A stretch of DNA of 33,484 nt from Pseudomonadota bacterium (GTDB taxonomy: Bacteria; Pseudomonadota; Gammaproteobacteria; Steroidobacterales; JBCBZW01). The DNA lies in NCBI GenBank assembly GCA_039815145.1, contig JBCBZW010000051.1:1-33484 (forward strand), read 5' to 3'. Each line of letters opens with the position of its first letter. Position 1 is the first letter of the stretch. Below the pieces are notes generated by a model. The model ran no database searches and was not told the DNA's origin. It was given only the letters and a program-made list of their open reading frames with translations. Made by a program: the position numbers and the translations under genes. Positions 7,542 to 16,355 of the stretch are shown here, piece by piece.

Positions 7542-8912
7542 TCAGTCGCCGGCGATCGTCATCTCGTCCAGGAGGATAGAGCCGCAGTGCACAGCGCCAC
7601 GGCGATCCACGTCCGTGCCGATCGCCTGCAGGCCCGAGAACATCGCGCTCAGGTTGCCGGCGATGGTCACCTCGTGCACGGGGTAGCGAATCTCGCCCCC
7701 TTCCACCCAGAAGCCGGCCGCGCCGCGCGAATAGTCCCCGGTGACCATGTTCACGCCCTGACCGATCAACTCGGTGACCAGGAAGCCGCGATCCATACGC
7801 GCGAGCAGGGCGTCGAAATCCAGCTGCTCACCGTCGGCGGTGGCGGCAGGCACGAGGGTGTTCCAGGCGCCACCGCAGTGCCCGGTGGTGCTCAGCCCGA
7901 GCTTACGGGCCGAATAGCTGGAGAGCAGATAACCCTTCACCACCCCGTCGCTCACCAGATCTCGATCGCGCGTGGCGACCCCTTCCTGATCGAAGCTCGC
8001 ACTGGCCAAAGCGCCCGGTAGGTGCGGTCGTTCCATCATCTGCACGAACGTGGGAAACACCTGCTCGCCCACCACATCGAGCAGGAACGAGGCTTCACGG
8101 TATTGAGCGCCGCCGCGAATGGCGCCGAGAAAGGATCCCACCAGGCCACGGGAGTGCTCCGGCGGCAACAGCACGGGCGCCTTGGTGGTGGCGATCTTGC
8201 GCGCGCCGAGGCGCCGGATCGTGCGTTGTGCGGCGCGCTCCCCGACCGCTTCCGGTGACTCGAGGTGCTCGCGCGCCCGAGCCACGGAGTACCAGTAATC
8301 GCGCTCCATGTTGCCGTCGCTGCTCGCCAGTACGCTGCAGCTGAGCGAGTGGCGCGTGCTGGTGCCGCGGCCGACGAAGCCCCAGCTGTTGCCGTAGACG
8401 CGACAGCCACGGCTCGTGTGCACGGAGCCGCCCTCGGAGTTGTCGATGCGCTCGTCCGTGGCCAACGCCGTCGCCTCGCAGCGCCTCGCCAACTCGATCG
8501 CCTCGTCCGGGTCGAGGGCCCAGGGATGATCGAGGTCGAGATCGGGGAATTCGCTCGCCATCAACGCCTGATCAGCTAGGCCCGCGCATGGGTCCTCCGC
8601 GGTGAAGCCGGCGATGCTGCACGCCTTGGCCACCGTATCCTCGAGGGCGGCATCAGCGAAATCTGCCGTACTCGCCGTGGCCTTGCGCTGACCGAAGTAC
8701 ACCGTCACGGCGACCCCCCGGTCGCGGGTTTGCTCCAGCGTCTCCACGTCCCCGAGGCGCACGGTCACGCCGAGGCCTGCGCCCGCGCTGGCAGCGGCCT
8801 CCGCTTGGCTGGCGCCGCGCGCGGCTGCCATCTTCAGGACGCGTTCGACGACCCGCTGCAACTCGTCAGCGTCGGCCGAGGGTTGCGTGACGGCCAGGGC
8901 GGTTTCGTTCAT
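7542..8912 (-). CDS. pmbA: metalloprotease subunit PmbA/TldE
   Basis: 456 residues from the ATG at 8912 (GGGAAG about 7 bases upstream), close to the 450 of E. coli. The frame is open for about 200 more codons upstream, but that stretch is low-complexity Arg/Ser and antisense to darP. The start ELQRVVERVLKMAAARGASQAEA, the segment VTVYFGQRKATASTADF and the glycine-rich C-terminal region (GVNMVTGDYSRGAAGFWVEGGE) are typical. PmbA is the non-catalytic partner of TldD. The heterodimer degrades unfolded peptides and is known to process microcin B17 and to act on CcdA. TldD is at 17865-19307. Divergent from darP, a pairing conserved in many gammaproteobacteria. Confidence 0.95.
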   Translation of the reverse strand: MNETALAVTQPSADADELQRVVERVLKMAAARGASQAEAAASAGAGLGVTVRLGDVETLEQTRDRGVAVTVYFGQRKATASTADFADAALEDTVAKACSIAGFTAEDPCAGLADQALMASEFPDLDLDHPWALDPDEAIELARRCEATALATDERIDNSEGGSVHTSRGCRVYGNSWGFVGRGTSTRHSLSCSVLASSDGNMERDYWYSVARAREHLESPEAVGERAAQRTIRRLGARKIATTKAPVLLPPEHSRGLVGSFLGAIRGGAQYREASFLLDVVGEQVFPTFVQMMERPHLPGALASASFDQEGVATRDRDLVSDGVVKGYLLSSYSARKLGLSTTGHCGGAWNTLVPAATADGEQLDFDALLARMDRGFLVTELIGQGVNMVTGDYSRGAAGFWVEGGEIRYPVHEVTIAGNLSAMFSGLQAIGTDVDRRGAVHCGSILLDEMTIAGD

Positions 8913-8952
8913 ACGGTTCTTCCCATCGATGCAGACCGGTAGGATTCTACTC

Positions 8953-9486
8953 ATGGAGGACCTCGAGCACGACGACGGACCCAGCAAGTCCCAACGCAAA
9001 CGCGATGCGCAAGCGCTGCAAGCGCTGGCCGTGTCATTGGTCGAGCTATCGGACGAACAGCTAGCGCGGATACCCCTGCCGGAGAAGCTACACGACGCGA
9101 TCGTCGAGACCCGACGCATCACCTCCCACGGTGCCCTACGCCGCCAGCACCAGTACCTCGGCAAACTCATGCGCCGCGCCGAGCATGAACCGATCCGCGA
9201 GGCCCTGGCCCAACTCGAGCGTGAAGCGGCCGGGCAGACGCAACACTTCCATACGCTGGAGCGCTGGCGCGACCGTCTCCTGGCCGAGGGCGACGCGGCG
9301 ATCGATGAACTGCTGGCCAGCTTCCCCCAGCTGGAGCGCCCCCCCCTGCGGCATTTCGTACGCCGGGCACGCCAGGAGCGGGAGGCGAACCGTCCCCCGC
9401 GATCGGCCCGCGCCCTGTTCCGCCACCTGCGTGAGCGCATCGAAGCGCCCACGCCGACGCAGGACGAGGACGCCGCCCCCGACTGA
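8953..9486 (+). CDS. darP: ribosome biogenesis factor DarP (YjgA, DUF615)
   Basis: 177 residues, highly charged, matching the YjgA/DarP family length. Family wording includes [51 protein letters not shown] and the C-terminal [14 protein letters not shown]. In E. coli the protein binds precursor 50S particles and helps late maturation. The ATG at 8953 has TAGGA with an 8-base spacer, which decides this start over upstream in-frame codons that would run into pmbA. Only 40 bases separate it from the divergent pmbA start, so their promoters must overlap. Confidence 0.93.
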   Translation: MEDLEHDDGPSKSQRKRDAQALQALAVSLVELSDEQLARIPLPEKLHDAIVETRRITSHGALRRQHQYLGKLMRRAEHEPIREALAQLEREAAGQTQHFHTLERWRDRLLAEGDAAIDELLASFPQLERPPLRHFVRRARQEREANRPPRSARALFRHLRERIEAPTPTQDEDAAPD

Positions 9487-9501
9487 GCCGACAGCCGCGG
9501 G

Positions 9502-9510
9502 TGATACAAT
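9502..9510 (+). promoter_or_regulatory. candidate extended -10 promoter of purE-purK
   Basis: TGATACAAT contains the extended -10 TG followed by one base and TACAAT (9505-9510, five of six). The last base is 7 bases before the ATG at 9518, so transcription could begin at the start codon. The same bases also hold GGTGA, which could be a Shine-Dalgarno for the alternative ATG at 9509; the two readings exclude each other. Confidence 0.4.
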
Positions 9511-9517
9511 GCAAAGG

Positions 9518-10021
9518 ATGCAACCAAAAGTAGGCATCATCATGGGGTCGCGCTCCGACTGGGAGACCATGCGACCGGCCAGCGACACGCTGACCACCCT
9601 CGGCGTGGCCCACGAGAGCCGCGTGGTCTCCGCTCACCGCACACCGGACCTGCTCTTCGAGTACTGCGAAGGGGCTCGCGCTCGCGGCTTGAAGGTGATC
9701 ATCGCGGGCGCCGGCGGCGCTGCCCACCTGCCCGGCATGGCTGCCGCCAAGACTGAGTTACCGGTGCTGGCCGTCCCCGTGATGTCGAAGGCCCTAGCGG
9801 GAGTGGACTCCCTGCTGTCCATCGTGCAGATGCCTAAGGGCATTCCCGTGGGCACGCTCGCCATCGGCCAGGCGGGCGCACAGAACGCCGCCCTGCTCGC
9901 CGCGGCCATCCTCGCCAATGAGGACGACGCGGTGCATGCCGCGCTGGTCGCGTTCCGACGCGAGCAGACCGAGCGCGTACTGAGCGACCCGGATCCCAGC
10001 CAACCTCCACCGGCATCCTGA
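9518..10021 (+). CDS. purE: 5-(carboxyamino)imidazole ribonucleotide mutase
   Basis: 167 residues. Class I PurE, which converts N5-CAIR to CAIR downstream of PurK. The N-terminus [18 protein letters not shown] is the canonical PurE start, with the GSxSD phosphate-binding loop. Also visible are [17 protein letters not shown] (active-site His), [49 protein letters not shown] and [17 protein letters not shown]. An ATG three codons earlier (9509) is the alternative start. The stop at 10019-10021 is 3 bases before the purK ATG, so the two are translated from one message. The last about 20 residues are a loose Asp/Pro-rich tail beyond the family core. Confidence 0.97.
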   Translation: MQPKVGIIMGSRSDWETMRPASDTLTTLGVAHESRVVSAHRTPDLLFEYCEGARARGLKVIIAGAGGAAHLPGMAAAKTELPVLAVPVMSKALAGVDSLLSIVQMPKGIPVGTLAIGQAGAQNAALLAAAILANEDDAVHAALVAFRREQTERVLSDPDPSQPPPAS

Positions 10022-10024
10022 CCC

Positions 10025-11116
10025 ATGAAGATCGCAATCGTAGGCGGCGGCCAGCTCGCCCGCATGATGGTGCTCGCTGGCTATAACCTCGGGCAGGAGT
10101 TTCTGATCCTCGACCCCAACGAGCGCGCCAGCGGCGGACAGGTCGCGCCGATGATGCTGGGCAACTTCGGCGATCCCGAGCGCCTCGCGGCGCTGGCGGA
10201 ACGGGTCGACGTCGTCACCTTCGACCTCGAGAACGTGCCCGCCCCCGTGCTGCGCCAGGTGGCGGCGCCGCAGCTGTACCCGCCCGTGGACGCGCTCGAG
10301 ACCTGTCAGGACCGTCTGAACGAGAAGACGCTCTTCGACGAGCTCGGCATCGGAGTGGCCGGCTATCGACCGGTGAACGAACTCGACGAGTTGTTCGAAG
10401 CGGTGAACGCGCTCGGTCTTCCCCTGGTACTGAAGACGAGGCGCCTAGGCTACGACGGGCGCGGCCAACGGGTGCTGCGGGAGACCGCGGACATCGAGCC
10501 CGCCTGGCAAGCCCTGCGCGGCGTGCCCCTGCTCGCCGAGCAGTTCGTTCCCTTCGACGGCGAGGTCTCGATCGTCGGCGTGCGCAGCCGCGAGGGCGAG
10601 ATTCGCACTTACCCGCTGAGCCTGAATCAGCATCGCGAAGGAATCTTGCGCACGTCGATCGCACCCGCCCCGGTGGACCCTGCCCTCGAAACCACGGCCC
10701 GCGAGCAGTTGGAGCGGGTGATGACGCGCTTCGACTACGTCGGCGTGCTCACCATCGAGTACTTCATGAAGGACGGTCAGCTCCTCGCCAACGAGATGGC
10801 ACCACGTGTGCACAACTCCGGGCACTGGACCATCGAGGGGGCGGTCACCAGCCAGTTCGAAAACCACATCCGCGCCGTCGCCGGCCTGCCCTTGGGCAGC
10901 GTCGCCGTGCGCTGCCCGAGTGCCATGGTCAACTTCATCGGCACCATGCCGGCGCCGGAGAAGGTACTGGCCATCCCGGGGGCTCATCTGCACGACTACG
11001 GCAAATCGGCCCGCCCGGGGCGCAAGCTCGGGCATTGCACGGTCATCGGCGTGGACGTTGCCGAGCGAGACGCGCGACTGGCGCAGGTTCAGGCCCTGGT
11101 GGGCGATCAGCCCTGA
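10025..11116 (+). CDS. purK: 5-(carboxyamino)imidazole ribonucleotide synthase
   Basis: 363 residues, an ATP-grasp enzyme that carboxylates AIR with bicarbonate and ATP to make N5-CAIR for PurE. The N-terminal nucleotide fold MKIAIVGGGQLARMMVLAGY, the ATP-grasp stretch LPLVLKTRRLGYDGRGQ, EQFVPFDGEVSIVGVRS, and the metal/substrate site NEMAPRVHNSGHWTIEGAVTSQFENH are all diagnostic. The ATG lies 3 bases after the purE stop. A palindrome at the 3' end may help to stop transcription before the convergent small ORF. Confidence 0.97.
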   Translation: MKIAIVGGGQLARMMVLAGYNLGQEFLILDPNERASGGQVAPMMLGNFGDPERLAALAERVDVVTFDLENVPAPVLRQVAAPQLYPPVDALETCQDRLNEKTLFDELGIGVAGYRPVNELDELFEAVNALGLPLVLKTRRLGYDGRGQRVLRETADIEPAWQALRGVPLLAEQFVPFDGEVSIVGVRSREGEIRTYPLSLNQHREGILRTSIAPAPVDPALETTAREQLERVMTRFDYVGVLTIEYFMKDGQLLANEMAPRVHNSGHWTIEGAVTSQFENHIRAVAGLPLGSVAVRCPSAMVNFIGTMPAPEKVLAIPGAHLHDYGKSARPGRKLGHCTVIGVDVAERDARLAQVQALVGDQP

Positions 11117-11130
11117 GCTCAGGCGCCCTT
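11101..11130. terminator. possible terminator at the purK 3' end
   Basis: An outer stem GGGCG/CGCCC encloses the palindrome CCTGAGCTCAGG (11112-11123) and is followed on the plus strand by TTT. It overlaps the purK stop and the end of the convergent small ORF. Weak by U-tract length. Confidence 0.35.
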
Positions 11131-11325
11131 TCGACCTAGTAATTCTCGTTGGTTCACGTCAGGCGGTGCGACCGAGCGGGGGCCGCGGCGGTGGGTCGCT
11201 TTGAGGGCGGCGAGCCAGCGGGAGTAGGCAGCCCAGCCATCACGGGCAGCGTCGCTGTCATCGCGGGCCGGGCCCTCGGGGCTGAAGTCGAACACCGTGT
11301 CTTCCTTGCTTCGTTCGTCTTCCAT
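11119..11325 (-). CDS. small hypothetical protein, 68 residues
   Basis: ATG at 11325 with GGGAAC immediately upstream, so the Shine-Dalgarno spacing is short. The acidic first half (DERSKEDTVFDFSPEGPARDD) is followed by an aromatic segment, DGWAAYSRWLAALKATHRRG, that could form an amphipathic helix. A basic C-terminus ends GRKGA. No signal peptide or membrane segment. The composition looks more like a real protein than a shadow frame, and the gene would fill the gap between purK and the hydrolase. It is divergent from the hydrolase, and a perfect CRP-type operator lies between the two starts. I do not recognise the family and give no function. Confidence 0.5.
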   Translation of the reverse strand: MEDERSKEDTVFDFSPEGPARDDSDAARDGWAAYSRWLAALKATHRRGPRSVAPPDVNQRELLGRKGA

Positions 11326-11391
11326 GTTCCCGTGATCCCATCGTGTTGGCTGTGACGTGCTATGAGACTAGCGCTGCGACGACGTGGACAC

Positions 11392-11407
11392 TGTGAGGTT
11401 CATCACA
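11392..11407. promoter_or_regulatory. perfect CRP-type operator
   Basis: TGTGAGGTTCATCACA is a TGTGA half-site, six bases and a TCACA half-site, the exact CRP consensus core. Its centre is 75 bases upstream of the hydrolase GTG at 11475 and 74 bases from the small ORF start at 11325. The regulator encoded at 4081-4764 keeps the residues that read this core, so regulation of one or both flanking genes is likely. No convincing -10/-35 pair could be set beside it. Confidence 0.7.
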
Positions 11408-11474
11408 AGGTCGCTGAGATCGCAGCGCAGCGAACAAGTTGATCAGTCATCACTCAAGTGAGAGGAGAACGCCC

Positions 11475-12269
11475 GTGGCCGTTCACCGCTACCGCGTATC
11501 GTCACCTGCCCCCATCGAGCTGGAAGTGGACGTGCGCGGCGAAGGCGACGACGCCGTGCTCCTGCTACCGTCCTTGGGGCGCGGCCGGGCCGACTTCGAC
11601 GCGCTCGTCGATGCCCTTGTTCGTGAGGGATTCCGCACCCTGGCGCTCGATCCACGCGGCATTGGTCATAGCGACAACGCGACCTTCGAGAACCTCACCC
11701 TGCACACCCTGGCGGACGACGCCGCGGCGGCCCTGGATGCCCTCGCCATCGAACGTGCCCACGTCATCGGTCATGCCTTCGGCAACCGCATCGCGCGTTG
11801 CCTGCAAGCGGATCACCCCGCGCGGGTACGCTCTCTCGCCCTGTTGGCGGCAGGCGGGCGCGTGCCGCCGGTCGAAGAGGCGGTGGACGCCTTTCGTCGC
11901 TTCGTCTCCACACCGATGGCGCCCGACGCGTTCCTGCACGAGGTGGCAGCAGCCAACTTCTCGCCGGCGAGTGACCCGAGCGCGTGGGCTGACGGCTGGT
12001 GGCTCGACACGGCACGCGGCCAGGCGACAGCCGCCGGTCGCACGGAACTCGAGGATTGGTGGCTGCCCGGCAGCGACGTCGCGGTGCTGATCGTGCAGGG
12101 GTTGGACGATCGCATGGCGCCACCCGCCAACGGCCGTTCCCTAGGCGAAGCGCTCGGCGCTCGTGCACGCCTGGTGGAAGTGGAGCAAGCGGGTCATGCC
12201 CTGCTGCCCGAGCAACCGGCGCAGGTGGAGGCGGCCGTGTTGGAGTTTCTGTCCGGCCAGAGGTCCTAG
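11475..12269 (+). CDS. alpha/beta-hydrolase-fold protein lacking the nucleophile
   Basis: 264 residues from the GTG at 11475, chosen because AGAGGAG lies 8 bases upstream; the frame is open earlier only to a TTG with no binding site. The fold is clear: VLLLPSLGRGRADFDALV (oxyanion-hole region), LALDPRGIGHSDN, the nucleophile-elbow strand AHVIGHAFGNRIAR, VLIVQGLDDRMAP with the acid (D211 or D212), and EQAGHALLPEQP with the catalytic His (H241). At the elbow the GxSxG serine is replaced by alanine (G99-H100-A101-F102-G103). I believe GHAFGN occurs in a minor branch of this superfamily, but that memory could not be checked. Without a nucleophile, ester hydrolysis by the usual route is unlikely. 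No signal peptide, so cytoplasmic. Confidence 0.85.
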   Translation: MAVHRYRVSSPAPIELEVDVRGEGDDAVLLLPSLGRGRADFDALVDALVREGFRTLALDPRGIGHSDNATFENLTLHTLADDAAAALDALAIERAHVIGHAFGNRIARCLQADHPARVRSLALLAAGGRVPPVEEAVDAFRRFVSTPMAPDAFLHEVAAANFSPASDPSAWADGWWLDTARGQATAAGRTELEDWWLPGSDVAVLIVQGLDDRMAPPANGRSLGEALGARARLVEVEQAGHALLPEQPAQVEAAVLEFLSGQRS

Positions 12270-12280
12270 AGGGGGCGGGC

Positions 12281-12727
12281 CTACTGGCTGCGGGGGCGAA
12301 TGGCCGCGGCTGGCTGGCACAGGTCGCCGACGAGCTGGCCCAGCACGCCGCGGGCGCTGAGGAACTCGCCCCGGCGGTAGATCTCGATCTCCACTCGCTC
12401 GCCGATCTGCAGTTCCCGCACGCGCGAGACCAGTTCGCCCGCGAGGTAGATCGGCTGCCCGTCCATGGAGACGATGAAGTCGCCGATGCGCAGCCCGATG
12501 AGCGCTGCCGGCGACCCACGATTGACGTTCACCACCGGCACGCCGTTCTTGACGCCCTCGTACTCCCAACTGCCGGCGGCGTTGCCGAAGATCACGTCTT
12601 GCAGATCGCGCACGTTGACGCCGAGGCACGGGGTGGGCGGATCCGCCTCGAACTCCTGCGCGAACGCGGCGCAGCTCAGGAACAGGAGCCCGACGGGGGC
12701 CCACCAGCGGTAGCGCTTGGCGCTCAT
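12281..12727 (-). CDS. secreted or periplasmic single-PDZ-domain protein
   Basis: 148 residues from the ATG at 12727, supported by AAGGAG with an 8-9-base spacer. Residues 1-24 form a signal peptide (SAKRYRWW, hydrophobic core, AAFAQ cleavage site). A Cys inside the core does not make a good lipobox. After a short linker (PPTPCLGVNVRDLQDVIFG) a PDZ domain spans about 60-135: GVPVVNVNRGSPAALIGLRIGDFIVSMDGQPIY is the ligand-groove and 'GLRIGD' region seen in HtrA- and RseP-type PDZ domains. No protease domain is attached, so it is more likely an adaptor or substrate-binding protein than an enzyme. It lies 74 bases downstream of the pirin gene and is convergent with the hydrolase (11-base gap). 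Confidence 0.8.
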   Translation of the reverse strand: MSAKRYRWWAPVGLLFLSCAAFAQEFEADPPTPCLGVNVRDLQDVIFGNAAGSWEYEGVKNGVPVVNVNRGSPAALIGLRIGDFIVSMDGQPIYLAGELVSRVRELQIGERVEIEIYRRGEFLSARGVLGQLVGDLCQPAAAIRPRSQ

Positions 12728-12801
12728 CGACAAATCTCCTTCGCACGGGCAGCGGCCGGAGGGCACAGCTGCTCTGTCGTCTGACCCCAGTGTAGGGCCG
12801 A

Positions 12802-13752
12802 TTACGTCGGCAAAGGAATGAACTCCTCGTCGTCCCCCGGCACCTTTTCGAAACGACCGTCGCGCCAATCGCGCTTCGCCTGTTCAATCCGGGCAGGATC
12901 GCTGGCCACGAAGTTCCACCACAGGTGCCGCGGACCGAGCGGCGACCCCCCCACCAGGATGAGTCTGGCCCCCTGCGCTCCCCCTCGCGCAGCGAAATCG
13001 GCGCCATCGGCGACCACCGCCATCACCCCGCCGGCGACGTCGTCCTGCCCATCCACGGTGATCGACCCGTGGGCAACGTAAGCGGCAAGTTCTTGGGACT
13101 CGCGGGGGATGTGCACCGCCTGGCCGGCGCCGAGCACGACATCGAGGTACACGGTGGGGGAGAGGGTGCGCACGGGCGAACGCGCGCCCAGCGCCTCGCC
13201 CATCACCACCCGAATCGACACGCCGTCGACCTCGACCGCCGGAATCGTCTCCGCCGGATAGTGATCGAAGGCCGGCTCCGCCTCCTCATGCTCGGCCGGC
13301 AGGGCCATCCAGGTCTGGATGCCGTCCAGCCGCGACGGCGCCTGCAGATCCGGCCCCGCCCGCTCGGAATGCACGATGCCGCGACCCGCGCGCATCAGGT
13401 TGATCGCACCAGGACGGATCAGCTGCGCGTAGCCGAGGCTGTCCCGATGCATGATCTCGCCTTCGAACAGGTAGGTCATGGTGGACAGGCACACGTGGGG
13501 GTGGGGCCGCACGTTGATCCCCTTGCCGGGCGCAAAGGCGGCGGGGCCCATGTGGTCGAAGAAGATGAACGGACCCACCGAGCGGCAGCGGCCGGCGGGC
13601 AAGACCCGCCGTACCTCGAACTCACCGATATCCTTCGCCTTCGGGCGGATGAAGCGGCTCAGGGCATCACTGCGCGGTGTCGCGGCGTCGTGGGGCGGAG
13701 GACAGGGATGAGCGGTCATGAAGGGCCTGCAAGCGTTGGGCGTTGCCGCCAT
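12802..13752 (-). CDS. pirin family protein
   Basis: 316 residues from the ATG at 13752 (GGGGGT about 4-9 bases upstream). An ATG at 13719 is the main alternative, with a weaker site. Bicupin of the pirin family. The N-terminal cupin has GPFIFFDHMGP, RPHPHVCLSTMTYLFEGEIMHRD and RAGRGIVHSER, supplying the His/His/His/Glu iron-binding set of human pirin and E. coli YhhW. The C-terminal cupin has SPTVYLDVVLGAGQAVHIP and GGSPLGPRHLWWNFVASDPARI, the usual pirin ending. Members show quercetin 2,3-dioxygenase activity or act as redox-sensitive regulators; which applies here cannot be read from sequence. Cytoplasmic. Divergent from the photolyase-like gene. Confidence 0.92.
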   Translation of the reverse strand: MAATPNACRPFMTAHPCPPPHDAATPRSDALSRFIRPKAKDIGEFEVRRVLPAGRCRSVGPFIFFDHMGPAAFAPGKGINVRPHPHVCLSTMTYLFEGEIMHRDSLGYAQLIRPGAINLMRAGRGIVHSERAGPDLQAPSRLDGIQTWMALPAEHEEAEPAFDHYPAETIPAVEVDGVSIRVVMGEALGARSPVRTLSPTVYLDVVLGAGQAVHIPRESQELAAYVAHGSITVDGQDDVAGGVMAVVADGADFAARGGAQGARLILVGGSPLGPRHLWWNFVASDPARIEQAKRDWRDGRFEKVPGDDEEFIPLPT

Positions 13753-13893
13753 GCTACCCCCGGTCCGCTGACACCGCGCTACCCTAAGGGCCAGGGACAG
13801 TGTCGCGCGAGGCGGCACCTTGTGGGCCCGCCCAGACTCCGCTCGGCCCTACCGGGCGAAGGCTCTCAGCAGAGTGATCCGACGGTGTTCCCG

Positions 13894-15126
<1,233 letters not shown>

Positions 15127-15163
15127 GTTGGTCAGTTTGGACGCCTCACTAACACCGCTCGTC

Positions 15164-16291
15164 ATGAGTTGGCGCAGCACGGCGCTGGCCCTACCGCTGC
15201 TGTGTGGCGTGGTCTGCCTCTGGCACCTTTACGGCCGTGAGCTGGAGCGTCGGTCCGTAGGCTGGCTAGGAATTTTCTTCGCCTGCGCTGCAATCAGCGT
15301 GCTGCCCCAGATCATCGGCTTCGCTGGCGCCTACGATCGCTGGCCGGATCTCACCTTCGCCCCGATGGACCTGGCCCTGTGGTTCGGCCCGACGCTCTAC
15401 CTTCATGTGCACAGCCTGGTGTACCGCTCGACGCCGCCCTGGTGCTGGTGGCTGTTCGCCCCCGGTGCCGCCTACTTCGCGTACCAGAGCTGGGCCTTTC
15501 TGTTACTACCCGACGTCGCCACCAAGTGGGCCTTCAACGACAGCATCCACGAGCCCTACGTGCTGCCCGTCGTGTTCGCGGGCGCCCTGGGCTTGATCCT
15601 CTTCACGCTGGTGGAGATCTGGCGCCTGCGCCGACGCTACCTGCGCTGGCTGGCAGACCATCACTCGGATGGCGACCGCTTCGAGCCGCGCTGGCTGGTG
15701 CGCTTCGTCGTGATCGGCGTGCCCCTGGCCGGTGCGTGGGCACTCGAGTACGTGCTCGGCAGCGCCTTCGGTTTCGATTACTTCCAACGCTACTGGGGCA
15801 ACTTCGCCGCCGTGATCCTGTTGTTTGCGCTCTGTAGCGAGGCGCTGGCGCGCATCGACGCGGCGTTTCCCAAGATGGATGCGACGGCCCCCGCTGCTGC
15901 CGCCCCGGCCCTCGAGGCGGCGAAGGACTGGCGGGCCGAAGGGGAGCGTTTGCGCGCCGCCACCCTGGCCCAGCAATGGCACCTGCAGTCGGGCCTGTCC
16001 CTGCAGCGCCTTTCGCGCCTGTTCGGCATGAACCAGAGCTACCTCTCGCGCACGCTCAACCTGGGGCTCGAGCAGACCTTCTCCCAGTTCGTGAACGGTC
16101 TGCGCGTGGAGCATGCGAAGTCCCTGCTCAACGATCCCATGCTGCCCCTCCTCGACATCGCCCACGCGAGTGGCTTCGGCTCGAAGGCGAGCTTCAATCG
16201 CGCCTTTCGTGAGCACGCAGGCATGACACCGAGCCAGATGCGCCAAGAGTTGACGTCTCAAAGGAGCGAAACCCGGCCAAATACCGTGTGA
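15164..16291 (+). CDS. membrane-embedded AraC-family regulator
   Basis: 375 residues from the ATG at 15164; a TTG at 15128 is an in-frame alternative just after the preceding stop, and neither has a clear binding site. Residues 1-235 hold six to seven hydrophobic segments with aromatic-rich loops (ALALPLLCGVVCLWHLYG, GWLGIFFACAAISVLPQIIG, LALWFGPTLYLHVHSL, PYVLPVVFAGALGLILFTLV, NFAAVILLFALCSEAL). The C-terminal 100 residues are an AraC DNA-binding domain with SLQRLSRLFGMNQSYLSRTLN (first HTH) and LDIAHASGFGSKASFNRAFREHAGMTPSQMR (second HTH, textbook AraC ending). The design implies a membrane sensor bound directly to DNA. The S41 peptidase gene follows by 64 bases on the same strand and is the obvious candidate target or partner. 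Confidence 0.88.
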   Translation: MSWRSTALALPLLCGVVCLWHLYGRELERRSVGWLGIFFACAAISVLPQIIGFAGAYDRWPDLTFAPMDLALWFGPTLYLHVHSLVYRSTPPWCWWLFAPGAAYFAYQSWAFLLLPDVATKWAFNDSIHEPYVLPVVFAGALGLILFTLVEIWRLRRRYLRWLADHHSDGDRFEPRWLVRFVVIGVPLAGAWALEYVLGSAFGFDYFQRYWGNFAAVILLFALCSEALARIDAAFPKMDATAPAAAAPALEAAKDWRAEGERLRAATLAQQWHLQSGLSLQRLSRLFGMNQSYLSRTLNLGLEQTFSQFVNGLRVEHAKSLLNDPMLPLLDIAHASGFGSKASFNRAFREHAGMTPSQMRQELTSQRSETRPNTV

Positions 16292-16355
16292 TGCGGCGCT
16301 CTCGGCCACCCATTGGTGGAGAGTCGAAGAGTGTTTTGCTGATTGGATATCGCCG

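Noticed and set aside
8940-8955. Leaderless start for darP using TAGGAT as a -10 box
   Set aside because: TAGGA lies 8 bases before the ATG and works as an ordinary Shine-Dalgarno; the -35 region is poor.
12735-12749. A possible upstream start for the PDZ protein reaching to 12868
   Set aside because: The extra 47 residues are basic and would hide the signal peptide; the ATG at 12727 has AAGGAG at the right distance.
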